From: Palsa-504 sp963844625
Lineage (GTDB): Bacteria > Actinomycetota > Actinomycetes > Streptosporangiales > Streptosporangiaceae
NCBI GenBank assembly: GCA_963844625.1
Contig: CAWJPF010000035.1
Span: 372,001 to 436,000, forward strand
DNA: 64,000 bases
Direction: 5' to 3'
The notes beneath the pieces are model-generated. The model had not been told where the DNA came from, made no database searches, and saw only the letters and a program-made list of their open reading frames with translations. The position numbers and the translations under genes are program-made. Below are positions 42,728 to 50,471 of this stretch, piece by piece (positions within the stretch are counted from its first letter, which is position 1; every line of letters starts with the position of its first letter).

Positions 42728-42749
42728 CTATGGTGCGACCACACCATAG
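42728..42749. promoter_or_regulatory. Palindrome CTATGGTG-N6-CACCATAG before the CoM biosynthesis operon
   Basis: Perfect 8-base arms with a 6-base spacer (CGACCA), 15 bases before the GTG of comA and just upstream of its GGGAGG. It may be an operator or an RNA hairpin in the leader. I found no second copy by eye. Confidence 0.55.
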
Positions 42750-42764
42750 AGCGGGAGGCGCACC

Positions 42765-43532
42765 GTGCCCGAGTGTCCCACCTTCCTCGAACTCCCAGCA
42801 CGGGCGGCCAAGCCGCGGTCTCGCGGGATCACCCACGTCCTTGACAGCGGGCTTACTCCTGAGGCGACCCGCGCCTTCCTCGGCCAGGCTGGGCATCTGG
42901 TCGACATCGTGAAGGTCGGCTGGGGCATCGGGTACGTCGACCCGACGCTAAGTACCCGGGTGGGCATCTGCACCGACCACGGCTGCCCGGTGTCCCTCGG
43001 CGGGACGCTGTTCGAGGTGGCCGCGCTGCAGGATCGAGTCGGCGAGCTGCGGGACTGGGCGCTCAGCGTCGGGATGACACATATCGAGGTGTCGAATGGC
43101 CTGCGCGCGCTGTCGGTCAGCCGCAAGCAGGCTCTGGTCCGCGAACTCGCCGCCGACTTCGTGGTTCTGGCGGAAACCGGCGCCAAGGAAGGCAATTACC
43201 CGCCGACCCCTGCGGAGTGGGGCGAGGAGATGGCCCGCGACCTCGACGCGGGCGCCAGCTGGGTGATAGCCGAGGGCCGGGAAAGTGGCACCGTCGGCCT
43301 CTACCGCGCTGACCAGGGAATACGCGAGGATCTGGTCTCGGCCATCCTGGCCTGGGTCCCACCGGACAAGGTGATCTTTGAGGCACCAGGCAAGAGCCAG
43401 CAGGCCTGGTTCGTCCGGCAGCTCGGCGCCGACGTCAACATCGGCAATGTCGCCCCGGCCAGCGTCCTGGCGCTGGAAACGCTGCGACTCGGGCTGCGCG
43501 CGGACACCGTCTCGGCCGCCGCGCTGACGTGA
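42765..43532 (+). CDS. comA: Phosphosulfolactate synthase
   Basis: 255-residue TIM-barrel enzyme that adds sulfite to phosphoenolpyruvate, the first step of CoM synthesis in methanogens and (as XcbB1) in Xanthobacter. Family pattern: KPRSRGITHVLDSGLT, VDIVKVGWGIGYVD, GCPVSLGGTLFEVA, SNGLRALSVSRKQALV, LAETGAKEG and IFEAPGKSQQAWFVRQLG, each with conserved Lys/Glu/Arg. GTG start with GGGAGG. First gene of a five-gene operon; the palindrome at 42728 is immediately upstream. Confidence 0.93.
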   Translation: MPECPTFLELPARAAKPRSRGITHVLDSGLTPEATRAFLGQAGHLVDIVKVGWGIGYVDPTLSTRVGICTDHGCPVSLGGTLFEVAALQDRVGELRDWALSVGMTHIEVSNGLRALSVSRKQALVRELAADFVVLAETGAKEGNYPPTPAEWGEEMARDLDAGASWVIAEGRESGTVGLYRADQGIREDLVSAILAWVPPDKVIFEAPGKSQQAWFVRQLGADVNIGNVAPASVLALETLRLGLRADTVSAAALT

Positions 43533-43544
43533 ACGGATTCTGAC

Positions 43545-44480
43545 GTGCTCGCCGACCTGGAACCGAACACGATCACCCGTCCCTACCGAGGCCTTTCGGT
43601 GCAGGAAGCCGACGTCCCGCTCACCGCGGCCGGGATCGAGAGGCTGCTGCGCGACCGGGAGATCTACCGGCGGACCGCGTTCCTGGTGCTGCGCAACGGC
43701 GGGCAGACCGCCCTGGTCGCGGTCCGGCCGGAGGACCCCGGTCCGTTGTTCTCCCCGGTCGCAGAGATGCGGCTGCTGTCCGGCCCGGAAAGCACAGCCT
43801 GGATCGAGGAGCCGGACGCGGACGTGGGCAACGCCACCTCGCTCGCCGCGGTCGCAATGGCGTCGGCGGCCGCGGACCGCGGCGAGGTCCTCGCCTACGT
43901 AGTGCAGGGCCGGTTCGAGCACGTGAACTTCATCTGGCGCCCGGAACCGCTTCCGGTCCTGGTCACCGAGGTGATCCCGCCGCATCCGCCGAAGCTTCTG
44001 GCCATGGCCGAGCAGGTGGTCAGCTACGACGAGGATCTGCCGCCCGTCGACCTGATCCTGGACGCGGTGGACGTCCACGACCTGGTGGCGGCCCACCCGG
44101 CTCCGCATTACTTGCTGCCGTGCCGCGGCAGCGGCATGCCCGCCGGCCAGGAGGTCAGCTTCCTGGATACCCACCCGCCCTACCATCCGGACTGGCTGCT
44201 GGTCGGCTGCGAGCGATCCCGCCAGTTCCACCAGCACTTCTACGGAACCCAGCCCGAGCGGGTCGACCTGTGCCCGAAGGCCAGGGCCGCCGGACTGCCA
44301 GGCGCGCGCGTGCTCACCAAGTGCTGCCTGCTCGAACGGGGCATCGAAGTGCGGGGCAACACTGCGGTGGTGCCCTGGGGAGCCAACCTGGACGAGGTAC
44401 GGGCCGCGCTGCGGGCACTGTGCGGCCTCCAGGCGGCAGTGCCTGTGAGCCCCGGAGCGCCAGTGAGCCCGGTGCGATGA
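43545..44480 (+). CDS. Cys-rich protein of unknown function in the CoM biosynthesis operon
   Basis: 311 residues. No motif of ComB phosphatase or ComDE is seen. Five Cys stand in conserved-looking blocks: Cys193 in YLLPCRGSG, Cys222 in LVGCERSRQFHQHFYG, Cys243 in DLCPKARA and Cys260-Cys261 in LTKCCLLERG, with several His between (His188, His210, His214, His229, His231). This looks like a metal or Fe-S site in the C-terminal half. The Xanthobacter cluster also has a fifth, less-characterised gene (xcbA1 as I recall) and this could be its counterpart. Lies between comA and a lyase gene with a 4-base overlap (ATGA) downstream. Confidence 0.75.
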   Translation: MLADLEPNTITRPYRGLSVQEADVPLTAAGIERLLRDREIYRRTAFLVLRNGGQTALVAVRPEDPGPLFSPVAEMRLLSGPESTAWIEEPDADVGNATSLAAVAMASAAADRGEVLAYVVQGRFEHVNFIWRPEPLPVLVTEVIPPHPPKLLAMAEQVVSYDEDLPPVDLILDAVDVHDLVAAHPAPHYLLPCRGSGMPAGQEVSFLDTHPPYHPDWLLVGCERSRQFHQHFYGTQPERVDLCPKARAAGLPGARVLTKCCLLERGIEVRGNTAVVPWGANLDEVRAALRALCGLQAAVPVSPGAPVSPVR

Positions 44481-45865
44481 GCGGCGCGCACCCGGCCGAC
44501 TCGGCCATCTTCGGTCATCTGTGGACCACGCCGGAGGCCTCCGCGCTGCTCTCAGACGAGGGCAGGACCCAGGCGTGGCTCCTGATCCTGGCCGCGCTGG
44601 CGCAGGCGCAGGCCGAGGCCGGAGTGATACCGGCGGCGGCTGCCAAGACGATCCGGGCCCATGCTGACGTGTCCCTGCTCGACCTGGACCTGGTGGCGGA
44701 GCAGACCCGGCTGACCGGCCACTCGACGATGGGCCTGATCCAGGCGCTGCGCGAGGTGCTGCCGGCCCATGCGCGGGAATGGGTGTACTACGGCGCGACC
44801 GTTCAGGACCTTTCCGACACCTGGTTCTCGCTGACCTTCCGGGCTCTCGGTGACATCGCCGAACGGGACGTGACCCGGATGCGGGATCGCGCGCTCGGCC
44901 TCGCCGCGCAATACCGTGACACCCCCATGTGCGGCCGCACCCACGGGCAGCCCGGGCTGCCGATCACCTTCGGCTTCAAGGCGGCGGTCTGGGCCGCCGA
45001 GCTGGACCGGCACCTGACCCGGCTGCGGCAGGGCCGGCCCCGCTGGGAGGTAGTCCAGCTCGGCGGGGCGCTCGGCACGATGGAATTCTGGGGCGGCCGC
45101 GCGCTCGACGTGCTGGACCGATTCGCCGGCGAGCTGGGCCTGGGCGTCCCGGATATTCCCTGGCTCACCGCCCGGGACGGGGTCGCCGAGTTCATCTGGC
45201 TGCTCGCGGCGATCTCCGCGACCGCAGGGAAGATCGGCAACGAGGTCTACGAGCTGCAGCGGCCGGAGATCGGGGAGCTGCGGGAGACCTTCACCCCCGG
45301 TACGGTCGGCTCGATCACGATGCCGCACAAGCGGAACCCGGAGATCTCCGAACACCTGGTCACCTTGTCCAAGGTGATCCGGGCGCAGGCCGCCCTGGCC
45401 CTGGACGGGATGCTCGCCGAGCATGAGCGTGACGGCCGCGCGTGGAAGACCGAGTGGCTGGTAGTACCGGAGACCGCGATGATGTTCGCGGCCTGCGTGG
45501 CCGCGGCGGCCCGGATGCTGGACGGCCTCCAGGCGGACCCCGGCCGGATGCGCCGCAACATCGACAGCCATCGCGGTTACCTGCTGTCCGAGCCCGTGCT
45601 GCGCGCGCTCGCCACCCGGCTCGGCAAGCACACCGCGCATGACGCGGTGTACGCGGCCGCGATGACCGGTCTCGACCTGGACCAGGACTTCCGCGCGGCG
45701 CTGCGCGCGGATCCCCGGCTTGACCCGATCTCCGACGAGGAGATGGACGAGCTCCTTGAGGTGCGAGCGTCGCTTGGCTCGTGCGCCGCCTTCGTCGACC
45801 GGGTCGGGCTGGCCTGCGCCAAGAAGCCAGCCTGCCGGGGGCCGATGAGCGTCGCGGGCCGATGA
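44477..45865 (+). CDS. Aspartase/fumarase-superfamily lyase, XcbC1-like
   Basis: 462 residues, adenylosuccinate-lyase-like. GRTHGQPGLPITFGF (from 153) and the signature GSITMPHKRNPE (278-289) are clear. In Xanthobacter a member of this superfamily, XcbC1, eliminates phosphate from phosphosulfolactate to give sulfoacrylate; the place after comA makes that role likely here. A genuine purB is less likely because the gene is embedded in this operon and purC is 30 kb away. Starts by ATGA overlap; 13 bases separate it from the PLP gene. Confidence 0.87.
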   Translation: MSGAHPADSAIFGHLWTTPEASALLSDEGRTQAWLLILAALAQAQAEAGVIPAAAAKTIRAHADVSLLDLDLVAEQTRLTGHSTMGLIQALREVLPAHAREWVYYGATVQDLSDTWFSLTFRALGDIAERDVTRMRDRALGLAAQYRDTPMCGRTHGQPGLPITFGFKAAVWAAELDRHLTRLRQGRPRWEVVQLGGALGTMEFWGGRALDVLDRFAGELGLGVPDIPWLTARDGVAEFIWLLAAISATAGKIGNEVYELQRPEIGELRETFTPGTVGSITMPHKRNPEISEHLVTLSKVIRAQAALALDGMLAEHERDGRAWKTEWLVVPETAMMFAACVAAAARMLDGLQADPGRMRRNIDSHRGYLLSEPVLRALATRLGKHTAHDAVYAAAMTGLDLDQDFRAALRADPRLDPISDEEMDELLEVRASLGSCAAFVDRVGLACAKKPACRGPMSVAGR

Positions 45866-45878
45866 GCAGAGCGCGCCG

Positions 45879-46883
45879 GTGACCGCGCCGGTGCGGGCGG
45901 ATCAGCCTGGAGCTGGCCCTGCTCCCTTGGTCAGCCGCCCGCGGGTGGATCTGGTCGTCGGGCCGACGCCGCTGCATCCAGCGCCGCGGCTGTCGCGGGA
46001 ACTAGGCGTGCCGCTGCTGTTCAAGAGGGACGACCTGACCGGCCGGGGCCTTGGCGGCAACAAGTTGCGCGGGCTGGAGTACATCCTCGCCGACGCGCTC
46101 GAGCAGGGCTGTGACTGCCTGGTGACGGGCGCGGGCCCGCAGTCGAACTGGACGATGCTGGCCGCCGCGAGTTGCCTGCGCTACCAGGTCGAGCCGCACG
46201 TGGTGTGCTACGGCACCGATGCGGTCAGCGAAGGCAACATGCGGCTGCACCGGTGGCTCGGCGTGGACGTGCGGTTCACCGGATCGGCGGCCCGGGCCTC
46301 GGTGGACGCGGGCATCGAAGCGGTCGGGACGGAGCTGCGGGCCGCCGGACGGCGCCCTTACCTGGTCCCGCGCGGCGGGGCCACACCGCTCGGCGCGCTC
46401 GGTTACGTGCGCGCGAGCACCGAGCTGGCCGCTCAGCTGGCGGCGCTGGGCGAGCGCCCGGCCGGATTGTGGCTGGCCACAGGCTCATGCGGGACCCAGG
46501 CTGGCCTGCTGGCCGGCGCGGCGCTGACCGGTGCCCGGTACCGGGTGCGGGGCGTAACGGTGAGCCGCCCAGTGCCGGAATGCCTGGACCGGGTCCGGAC
46601 GCTAGCGGCCGGGGCGGTCGCATTGGCCGGGGGCGGGGCCGCGATCGGCGAGCCGGAGGTGCTCGGCGGCTGGATCGGGCCGGGGTACGGCGTTCCGTCC
46701 GCCGAAGGTCAGGCCGCCGCGCGGCTGGCCGCGCAGACCGAAGGCGTGTTCCTGGACCCGGTCTTCGGGGCGAAGGCGATGGCCGCGCTGATCGCGGAAT
46801 GCCACGCGGGCCGGGTCGGCGGTCCCCAGGTGTTCCTGGTCAGCGGGGGTGCTCCGACATTGTTCGCCGGAGCCGGGCTGTGA
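45879..46883 (+). CDS. PLP-dependent D-cysteine desulfhydrase/ACC-deaminase family enzyme, XcbE1-like
   Basis: 334 residues, fold type II PLP enzyme. Schiff-base Lys62 in LGGNKLRGLEY; GAGPQSNWTMLAAA phosphate/substrate loop; GSCGTQAGLLAG and the C-terminal LVSGGAPTLFAGAG. The Xanthobacter CoM cluster contains an enzyme of this family (XcbE1), placed in later steps that I cannot specify with certainty. It is not a typical DcyD because of its operon. GTG start; its stop overlaps the GTG of the next gene. Confidence 0.88.
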   Translation: MTAPVRADQPGAGPAPLVSRPRVDLVVGPTPLHPAPRLSRELGVPLLFKRDDLTGRGLGGNKLRGLEYILADALEQGCDCLVTGAGPQSNWTMLAAASCLRYQVEPHVVCYGTDAVSEGNMRLHRWLGVDVRFTGSAARASVDAGIEAVGTELRAAGRRPYLVPRGGATPLGALGYVRASTELAAQLAALGERPAGLWLATGSCGTQAGLLAGAALTGARYRVRGVTVSRPVPECLDRVRTLAAGAVALAGGGAAIGEPEVLGGWIGPGYGVPSAEGQAAARLAAQTEGVFLDPVFGAKAMAALIAECHAGRVGGPQVFLVSGGAPTLFAGAGL

Positions 46884-48388
46884 CCGGGCTGCCGCCCGAG
46901 GGCTACCTGGGCACCGCGGGCCGGATCACCAGCGGGCCCGCGCCCGAGCTGGTCGAGGCCGGTTACGCGCTGGAGATCGGCGACGCGCCGTTGCTGCATC
47001 GCGGGCTGACCCTCGCCGACCTGGCCCACCTTGTCGAGCTGACCGACTGCGGGGTGCTGCGGCCGGACGAGGCGGCGCCGCTGTGCACCGCGCTGCTCAG
47101 GCTCCTCGACACGCCGGCCAGCGAGTTCCCTTACGACCCGGTGTACGGCGACGCGTACAACAGCAGGGAGCGGGAGCTGGAACGCGCCCTCGGCCCGGCG
47201 GCAGGTCGGCTGCATCTCGGCCGCACCCGCCGGGAGGCGGGCCGGATCGCCTTCCGGCTCGTGCTTCGGGACAAGCTACTGGGCCTGCACGCCGATGTCG
47301 CCACGTTCGCTGCCGCCGCGGCGGACCAGGCCGCGGGGCACGCCGCCACGCTCTGGGCCGACACCACGTACCTGCAGCCTGCGCAGCCGTCCACCTTCGG
47401 GCATTACCTCGGCGGTTTCGCCGAGCAGGCGGTCCGCCACCTGGACCGGATCGAAACCGCTTACGGCCGGGCGGACGCGTCACCCGCGGGGTCGGGCGGG
47501 TCGGGCGGCACCCGGCTGCCGATGGACAGGGACCGGCTGGCCCGGCGGCTCGGCTTCGGCTCGGTCGGCCCGCACACCCGGGACGCGATGTGGTCAGCTG
47601 ACGCGCTGGCCAACGCGGTCGCCGCCGCGGCCCAGGCGGTCGCGACCCTCAGCCAGCTGGCCAGCGATCTGGAGATCTTCGCCAGCCCCGCGTTCGGGTA
47701 CCTGACCCTGGACGCGTCCCTGTGCCGGGCCAGCGTGCTCATGCCGCAAAAACGAAACCCGTACGCGCTGCCCGTGCTCCGTGGCGGAGCGGGCACGCTG
47801 ATCGGTCGGCTCACCGGACTGCTCGCCACCGGTCTCACCCCGTCGGCGCGAACCGACAACTGGCTGTATGCCTACGGCGAGGTAGCCGGCGCGGTCGACC
47901 TGGCCAGCCGGCTGGTCCGGCTCGGCTCTGCCGTAGTGGCCGGGCTGACCGTGCACACGGAGGTTCTCGGTGAGCAGGCCGCCCGGCATTTCACCGCGGC
48001 GGCGGACCTCGCTGAGGAGCTGGCGCAGCGGTTCCGGCTCGACTACCGCACCGCCTACCGGGTGGTCGGCCGGGCCGTCGCGGCCACGCTGGAACGCGGC
48101 GGCACCGAGCTGACCGTACCGGCGGTCCGCGCCGCCGCCGAGGAAATTACCGGGACGGCGCTCCCGGTCAGCGCGGACCTCCTGGCGGCGGCGACGGAAC
48201 CGGTCTTGGCGGTAACGGCACGCGATGTGCCTGGCGGCGCGAGTCCTCGGCGGGTCCGGGAGCACGCGCGGCGGGTGCGGCGGCGCGTGGTCACCGCCCG
48301 GCGGTGGAATGCCGCCCACCGGGCGCACATCGCCGAGGCCGAAGCAAACCTGGCCGCCGCCGCGAAGGAGATCGCGTGCGCAGGCTGA
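46880..48388 (+). CDS. Argininosuccinate-lyase-superfamily protein, XcbD1-like
   Basis: 502 residues. Aspartase/fumarase superfamily with signature RASVLMPQKRNPYALP (288-294 for the MPQKRNP core), DTTYLQPAQPSTFGHYLGGF for the second region, and HTRDAMWSADALANAV. No arg genes are nearby, and the CoM operon of Xanthobacter has a second lyase of this type (XcbD1), so this is the likely counterpart. The C-terminal Arg-rich helix (about 460-502) is long for the family. GTGA overlap with the PLP gene; last gene of the operon. Confidence 0.87.
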   Translation: MTGLPPEGYLGTAGRITSGPAPELVEAGYALEIGDAPLLHRGLTLADLAHLVELTDCGVLRPDEAAPLCTALLRLLDTPASEFPYDPVYGDAYNSRERELERALGPAAGRLHLGRTRREAGRIAFRLVLRDKLLGLHADVATFAAAAADQAAGHAATLWADTTYLQPAQPSTFGHYLGGFAEQAVRHLDRIETAYGRADASPAGSGGSGGTRLPMDRDRLARRLGFGSVGPHTRDAMWSADALANAVAAAAQAVATLSQLASDLEIFASPAFGYLTLDASLCRASVLMPQKRNPYALPVLRGGAGTLIGRLTGLLATGLTPSARTDNWLYAYGEVAGAVDLASRLVRLGSAVVAGLTVHTEVLGEQAARHFTAAADLAEELAQRFRLDYRTAYRVVGRAVAATLERGGTELTVPAVRAAAEEITGTALPVSADLLAAATEPVLAVTARDVPGGASPRRVREHARRVRRRVVTARRWNAAHRAHIAEAEANLAAAAKEIACAG

Positions 48389-48411
48389 GCGGGTCTCGTC
48401 CGGGCCCGCTC
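48387..48411 (+). terminator. Possible terminator of the CoM biosynthesis operon
   Basis: GAGCGGG and CCCGCTC (7-base arms, 11-base loop) begin at the stop codon of the last gene. Weak, no U tract. Confidence 0.3.
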
Positions 48412-48505
48412 GACAACTACCGCAGGCTGCCTGACCGGGAGGGCGTGTCGCCGCCGGGGGGTGTGGCCATCGAACCGATGCCTAATCTTTCTTTCTTAGC
48501 GTCTT

Positions 48506-48832
48506 TCAGCCGGACGACCCGCCGGCCACCTCGTAAGACCAAAGCTCACTGCCAATACCGACCGGGCCGGGGGACTCGCCGCCCGCCCGTTCGGCGGCCG
48601 AGCGGTGCCCGTGCCCGAACGCGGGGGAGTTCATCCACGCCCGGAACGCCTCATCGTCCCGCCACCTGGTCACCACCAGCCAGGTGGTGCGGCCGTCGGT
48701 GGGCTTGAGCAGCTCGAAGCCCTCGAAGCCGTCCTGGTCATCGACCGCGCCGGCCCGGGCGGCGAACCGGCGGGCGAGTTCGTCCCCGCTGTCGGCGGGC
48801 ACGGTAATCGCGTTGATCCTCACGACTGTCAT
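48506..48832 (-). CDS. MhuD/IsdG-like heme-degrading monooxygenase homologue
   Basis: 108 residues of the antibiotic-biosynthesis-monooxygenase fold. The pattern VVRINAITVPADSGDELARR, FEGFELLKPTDGRTTWLVVT and RWRDDEAFRAWMNSP then HGHR parallels mycobacterial MhuD, with Asn7, a central Trp and a His in the expected order for the catalytic triad and heme ligand. Heme degradation is therefore likely, though heme proteins are not adjacent. ATG 48832 is chosen (MTVVRINAI); upstream in-frame ATG codons add only a low-quality extension. Confidence 0.8.
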   Translation of the reverse strand: MTVVRINAITVPADSGDELARRFAARAGAVDDQDGFEGFELLKPTDGRTTWLVVTRWRDDEAFRAWMNSPAFGHGHRSAAERAGGESPGPVGIGSELWSYEVAGGSSG

Positions 48833-48970
48833 GCCTACGATCATGCCAGCCCGGCGCCCAGGCGCGATCACCTGGCGAGCCACCGTCGGCGCGGTAGCCG
48901 TGGCGGACGTCCGTCACGCACCTCCCACGCCGGGAGTGGCTCGCCGGTTCACGCCTTCCAGCAGCAGGGA

Positions 48971-49327
48971 TTAATACCCCGACTGCTGGTCACCGCCCTG
49001 CTGGTCCTGCTGGTCCTGCTGTCCGCCGCCGTACTGGTCCTGCTGGCCCTGGTCCTGCTGGCCCTGGCCTTGCTGGCCCTGGTCCTGCTGGCCTTGCCCG
49101 TACTGGCCCTGGTCCTGCTGGCCCTGGCCTTGCTGGCCCTGGTCCTGCTGGCCTTGCCCGTACTGGCCCTGGTCCTGCTGACCTTGCCCGTATTGGTCCT
49201 GCTGGCCGCCCTGGTCCTGCTGGCCGCCCTGATTCTGCTGGCCGCCCTGGTTCGCGCCGAACTTCTTCTCCACATCCCCCTCGACCTGCTGCTCTGCGTC
49301 GTGCTCGAGGTTCCCGAACTCGCTCAC
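48971..49327 (-). CDS. Low-complexity Gln/Gly/Asp/Tyr repeat protein
   Basis: 118 residues. The N-terminal 24 residues (MSEFGNLEHDAEQQVEGDVE and KKFG) are non-repetitive and charged; the rest is built of QGQQDQ, GQYG and GQQG units, nearly half Gln, with Tyr spaced every 10-20 residues, ending GGDQQSGY. No signal peptide. The composition resembles prion-like, phase-separating or heat-stable hydrophilic proteins; no homologue is known to me. GTG start with GGAGG 6 bases upstream supports this strand over the Leu-rich reading of the other strand. Confidence 0.65.
   Translation of the reverse strand: MSEFGNLEHDAEQQVEGDVEKKFGANQGGQQNQGGQQDQGGQQDQYGQGQQDQGQYGQGQQDQGQQGQGQQDQGQYGQGQQDQGQQGQGQQDQGQQDQYGGGQQDQQDQQGGDQQSGY
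49032..49200. repeat. 60-base tandem repeat inside the Gln-rich gene
   Basis: The 60-base unit at 49081-49140 recurs almost exactly at 49141-49200 and partly before it. Each unit encodes two decapeptides (QGQQDQGQYG, QGQQDQGQQG). The lengths are multiples of three. Confidence 0.8.
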
Positions 49328-49450
49328 TGGGGCCTCCGTCCTGACGGCCGCCGTTGGCCGCCTTCCCGTGCCGACGCTCTGCCGGCAGCCACGGCTCTAC
49401 CCCTGCCTTGCGGCCTGACACCTCGCAGGGTAAGCACGCAGCGTGAACAT

Positions 49451-50284
49451 TTAGCCGGCGCCGGGCAGGCAGACCTGGATCGCGCCGCCGACTTCCCGCG
49501 TCTGGAAGGCCGGCTGCGGCGCGGTGGCCGGCCCGTGGACCACTGACCCGTCGGCGATGCGGAACACGCTGCCGTGCCACGGGCAGGTCAGGCAGCCGTC
49601 GGCCAGCTTGCCGTCGGACAGCGGGCCCGACATGTGACTGCACCGGTCGGCCAGCACGTGTACCGTGCCCCTGGCCCGGATGGCGACGACCGGGACCTCC
49701 CCGAGCATCTCGCGCACCAGCCTGCCCTCGGGCAGGTCGGCGCTGGTCATGAGGTGATGCCAGCCGGGCTTGACGAGGTGCGGGACTTCTTCCGCGTGGT
49801 TGGCGCCGCCGGCCAGGCGGAAGGAGATATGACCGCCGAGCAGCCCGCTCGCCGAGACCGCGGCCAGGCCGGCCAGCCGCAGCGCGCGGCTGAGCCGCGG
49901 TCCGCGGGAGAGCAGCGAAGCCCCGTAGAGGCTACTGGCGACGATATTGCCCGCGGCGTGCACGACACCGACCCGCATCTGCTGTTCGTGCTGCTCCGAC
50001 CAGTCGGCCGCCCCCGCCACCGCGGCCGGGACGGCCGCGATGAGTCCGGCCGCGACCAGTCGCCTGGCGGCCCTCTGGCCGCCGGCGGTGAAGTCCAGGA
50101 TGCTCGCCGACAGCCACGCCCCCGCGGAGACCTGGATCAGCACGGGGTGGAGCGGATGCCCGAGCCAGACCCCGTTCAGCGCATCGCGCACCTTGCCGGG
50201 CGGGACCAGCCGCGCGACCCGCTGGCCTGCGGAAACGACGCCGTCCAGGCGGGAGTTCTGCTCAAGTCGGGAAATTGGCTGCAT
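49451..50284 (-). CDS. Membrane protein with DUF2231 and Rieske [2Fe-2S] domains
   Basis: 277 residues. The N-terminal part has WLGHPLHPVLIQVSAGAWLS, the DUF2231 signature, with four predicted helices (about 45-160). The C-terminal Rieske domain (175-277) has CSH in DRCSHMSGPLSDG and CPWHG, giving the Cys-x-His...Cys-x-x-His cluster ligands. Likely a membrane-anchored electron carrier; the partner is unknown. ATG start; the 187-base gap to the divergent gene at 50472 contains the promoters. Confidence 0.9.
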   Translation of the reverse strand: MQPISRLEQNSRLDGVVSAGQRVARLVPPGKVRDALNGVWLGHPLHPVLIQVSAGAWLSASILDFTAGGQRAARRLVAAGLIAAVPAAVAGAADWSEQHEQQMRVGVVHAAGNIVASSLYGASLLSRGPRLSRALRLAGLAAVSASGLLGGHISFRLAGGANHAEEVPHLVKPGWHHLMTSADLPEGRLVREMLGEVPVVAIRARGTVHVLADRCSHMSGPLSDGKLADGCLTCPWHGSVFRIADGSVVHGPATAPQPAFQTREVGGAIQVCLPGAG

Positions 50285-50471
50285 GCCGCACCGGGCTTCC
50301 CGGCGCCCCCGGGCCTAAACCGGCTGGCCGCAGGCACCACCGTTCGTTCGGCAAAATCCTTTTTTCATACCGAACGAGACGTCGTGCCTGCCTCCCGGCT
50401 CCTTCCTGCGAAACCGGTGTTTACCTCGCCCGACGGGGGGCAGCCAAGACAGGTCATCGAGGGGGGTACAG

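Noticed and set aside
43545..44480. Calling this protein ComB (2-phosphosulfolactate phosphatase)
   Set aside because: I see none of the ComB motifs; its conserved Cys blocks suggest something different.
44477..45865. Calling this gene purB (adenylosuccinate lyase)
   Set aside because: The superfamily is right but the operon is CoM biosynthesis and purC is elsewhere; an XcbC1-like role explains the context better.
46880..48388. Calling this gene argH
   Set aside because: No arginine genes nearby and signature variants (RASVLMPQKRNP) differ from typical ArgH; context is CoM biosynthesis.
49032..49200. Regular repeats considered as a CRISPR array
   Set aside because: Units are contiguous without unique spacers, in frame and coding for peptide repeats.
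48605..49546. Plus-strand frame with a Leu/Val/Ala-rich stretch resembling many membrane helices
   Set aside because: The stretch is simply the complement of the Gln-rich repeats; the minus strand has a GTG with GGAGG and a non-repetitive start, and the plus frame also overlaps two real genes.
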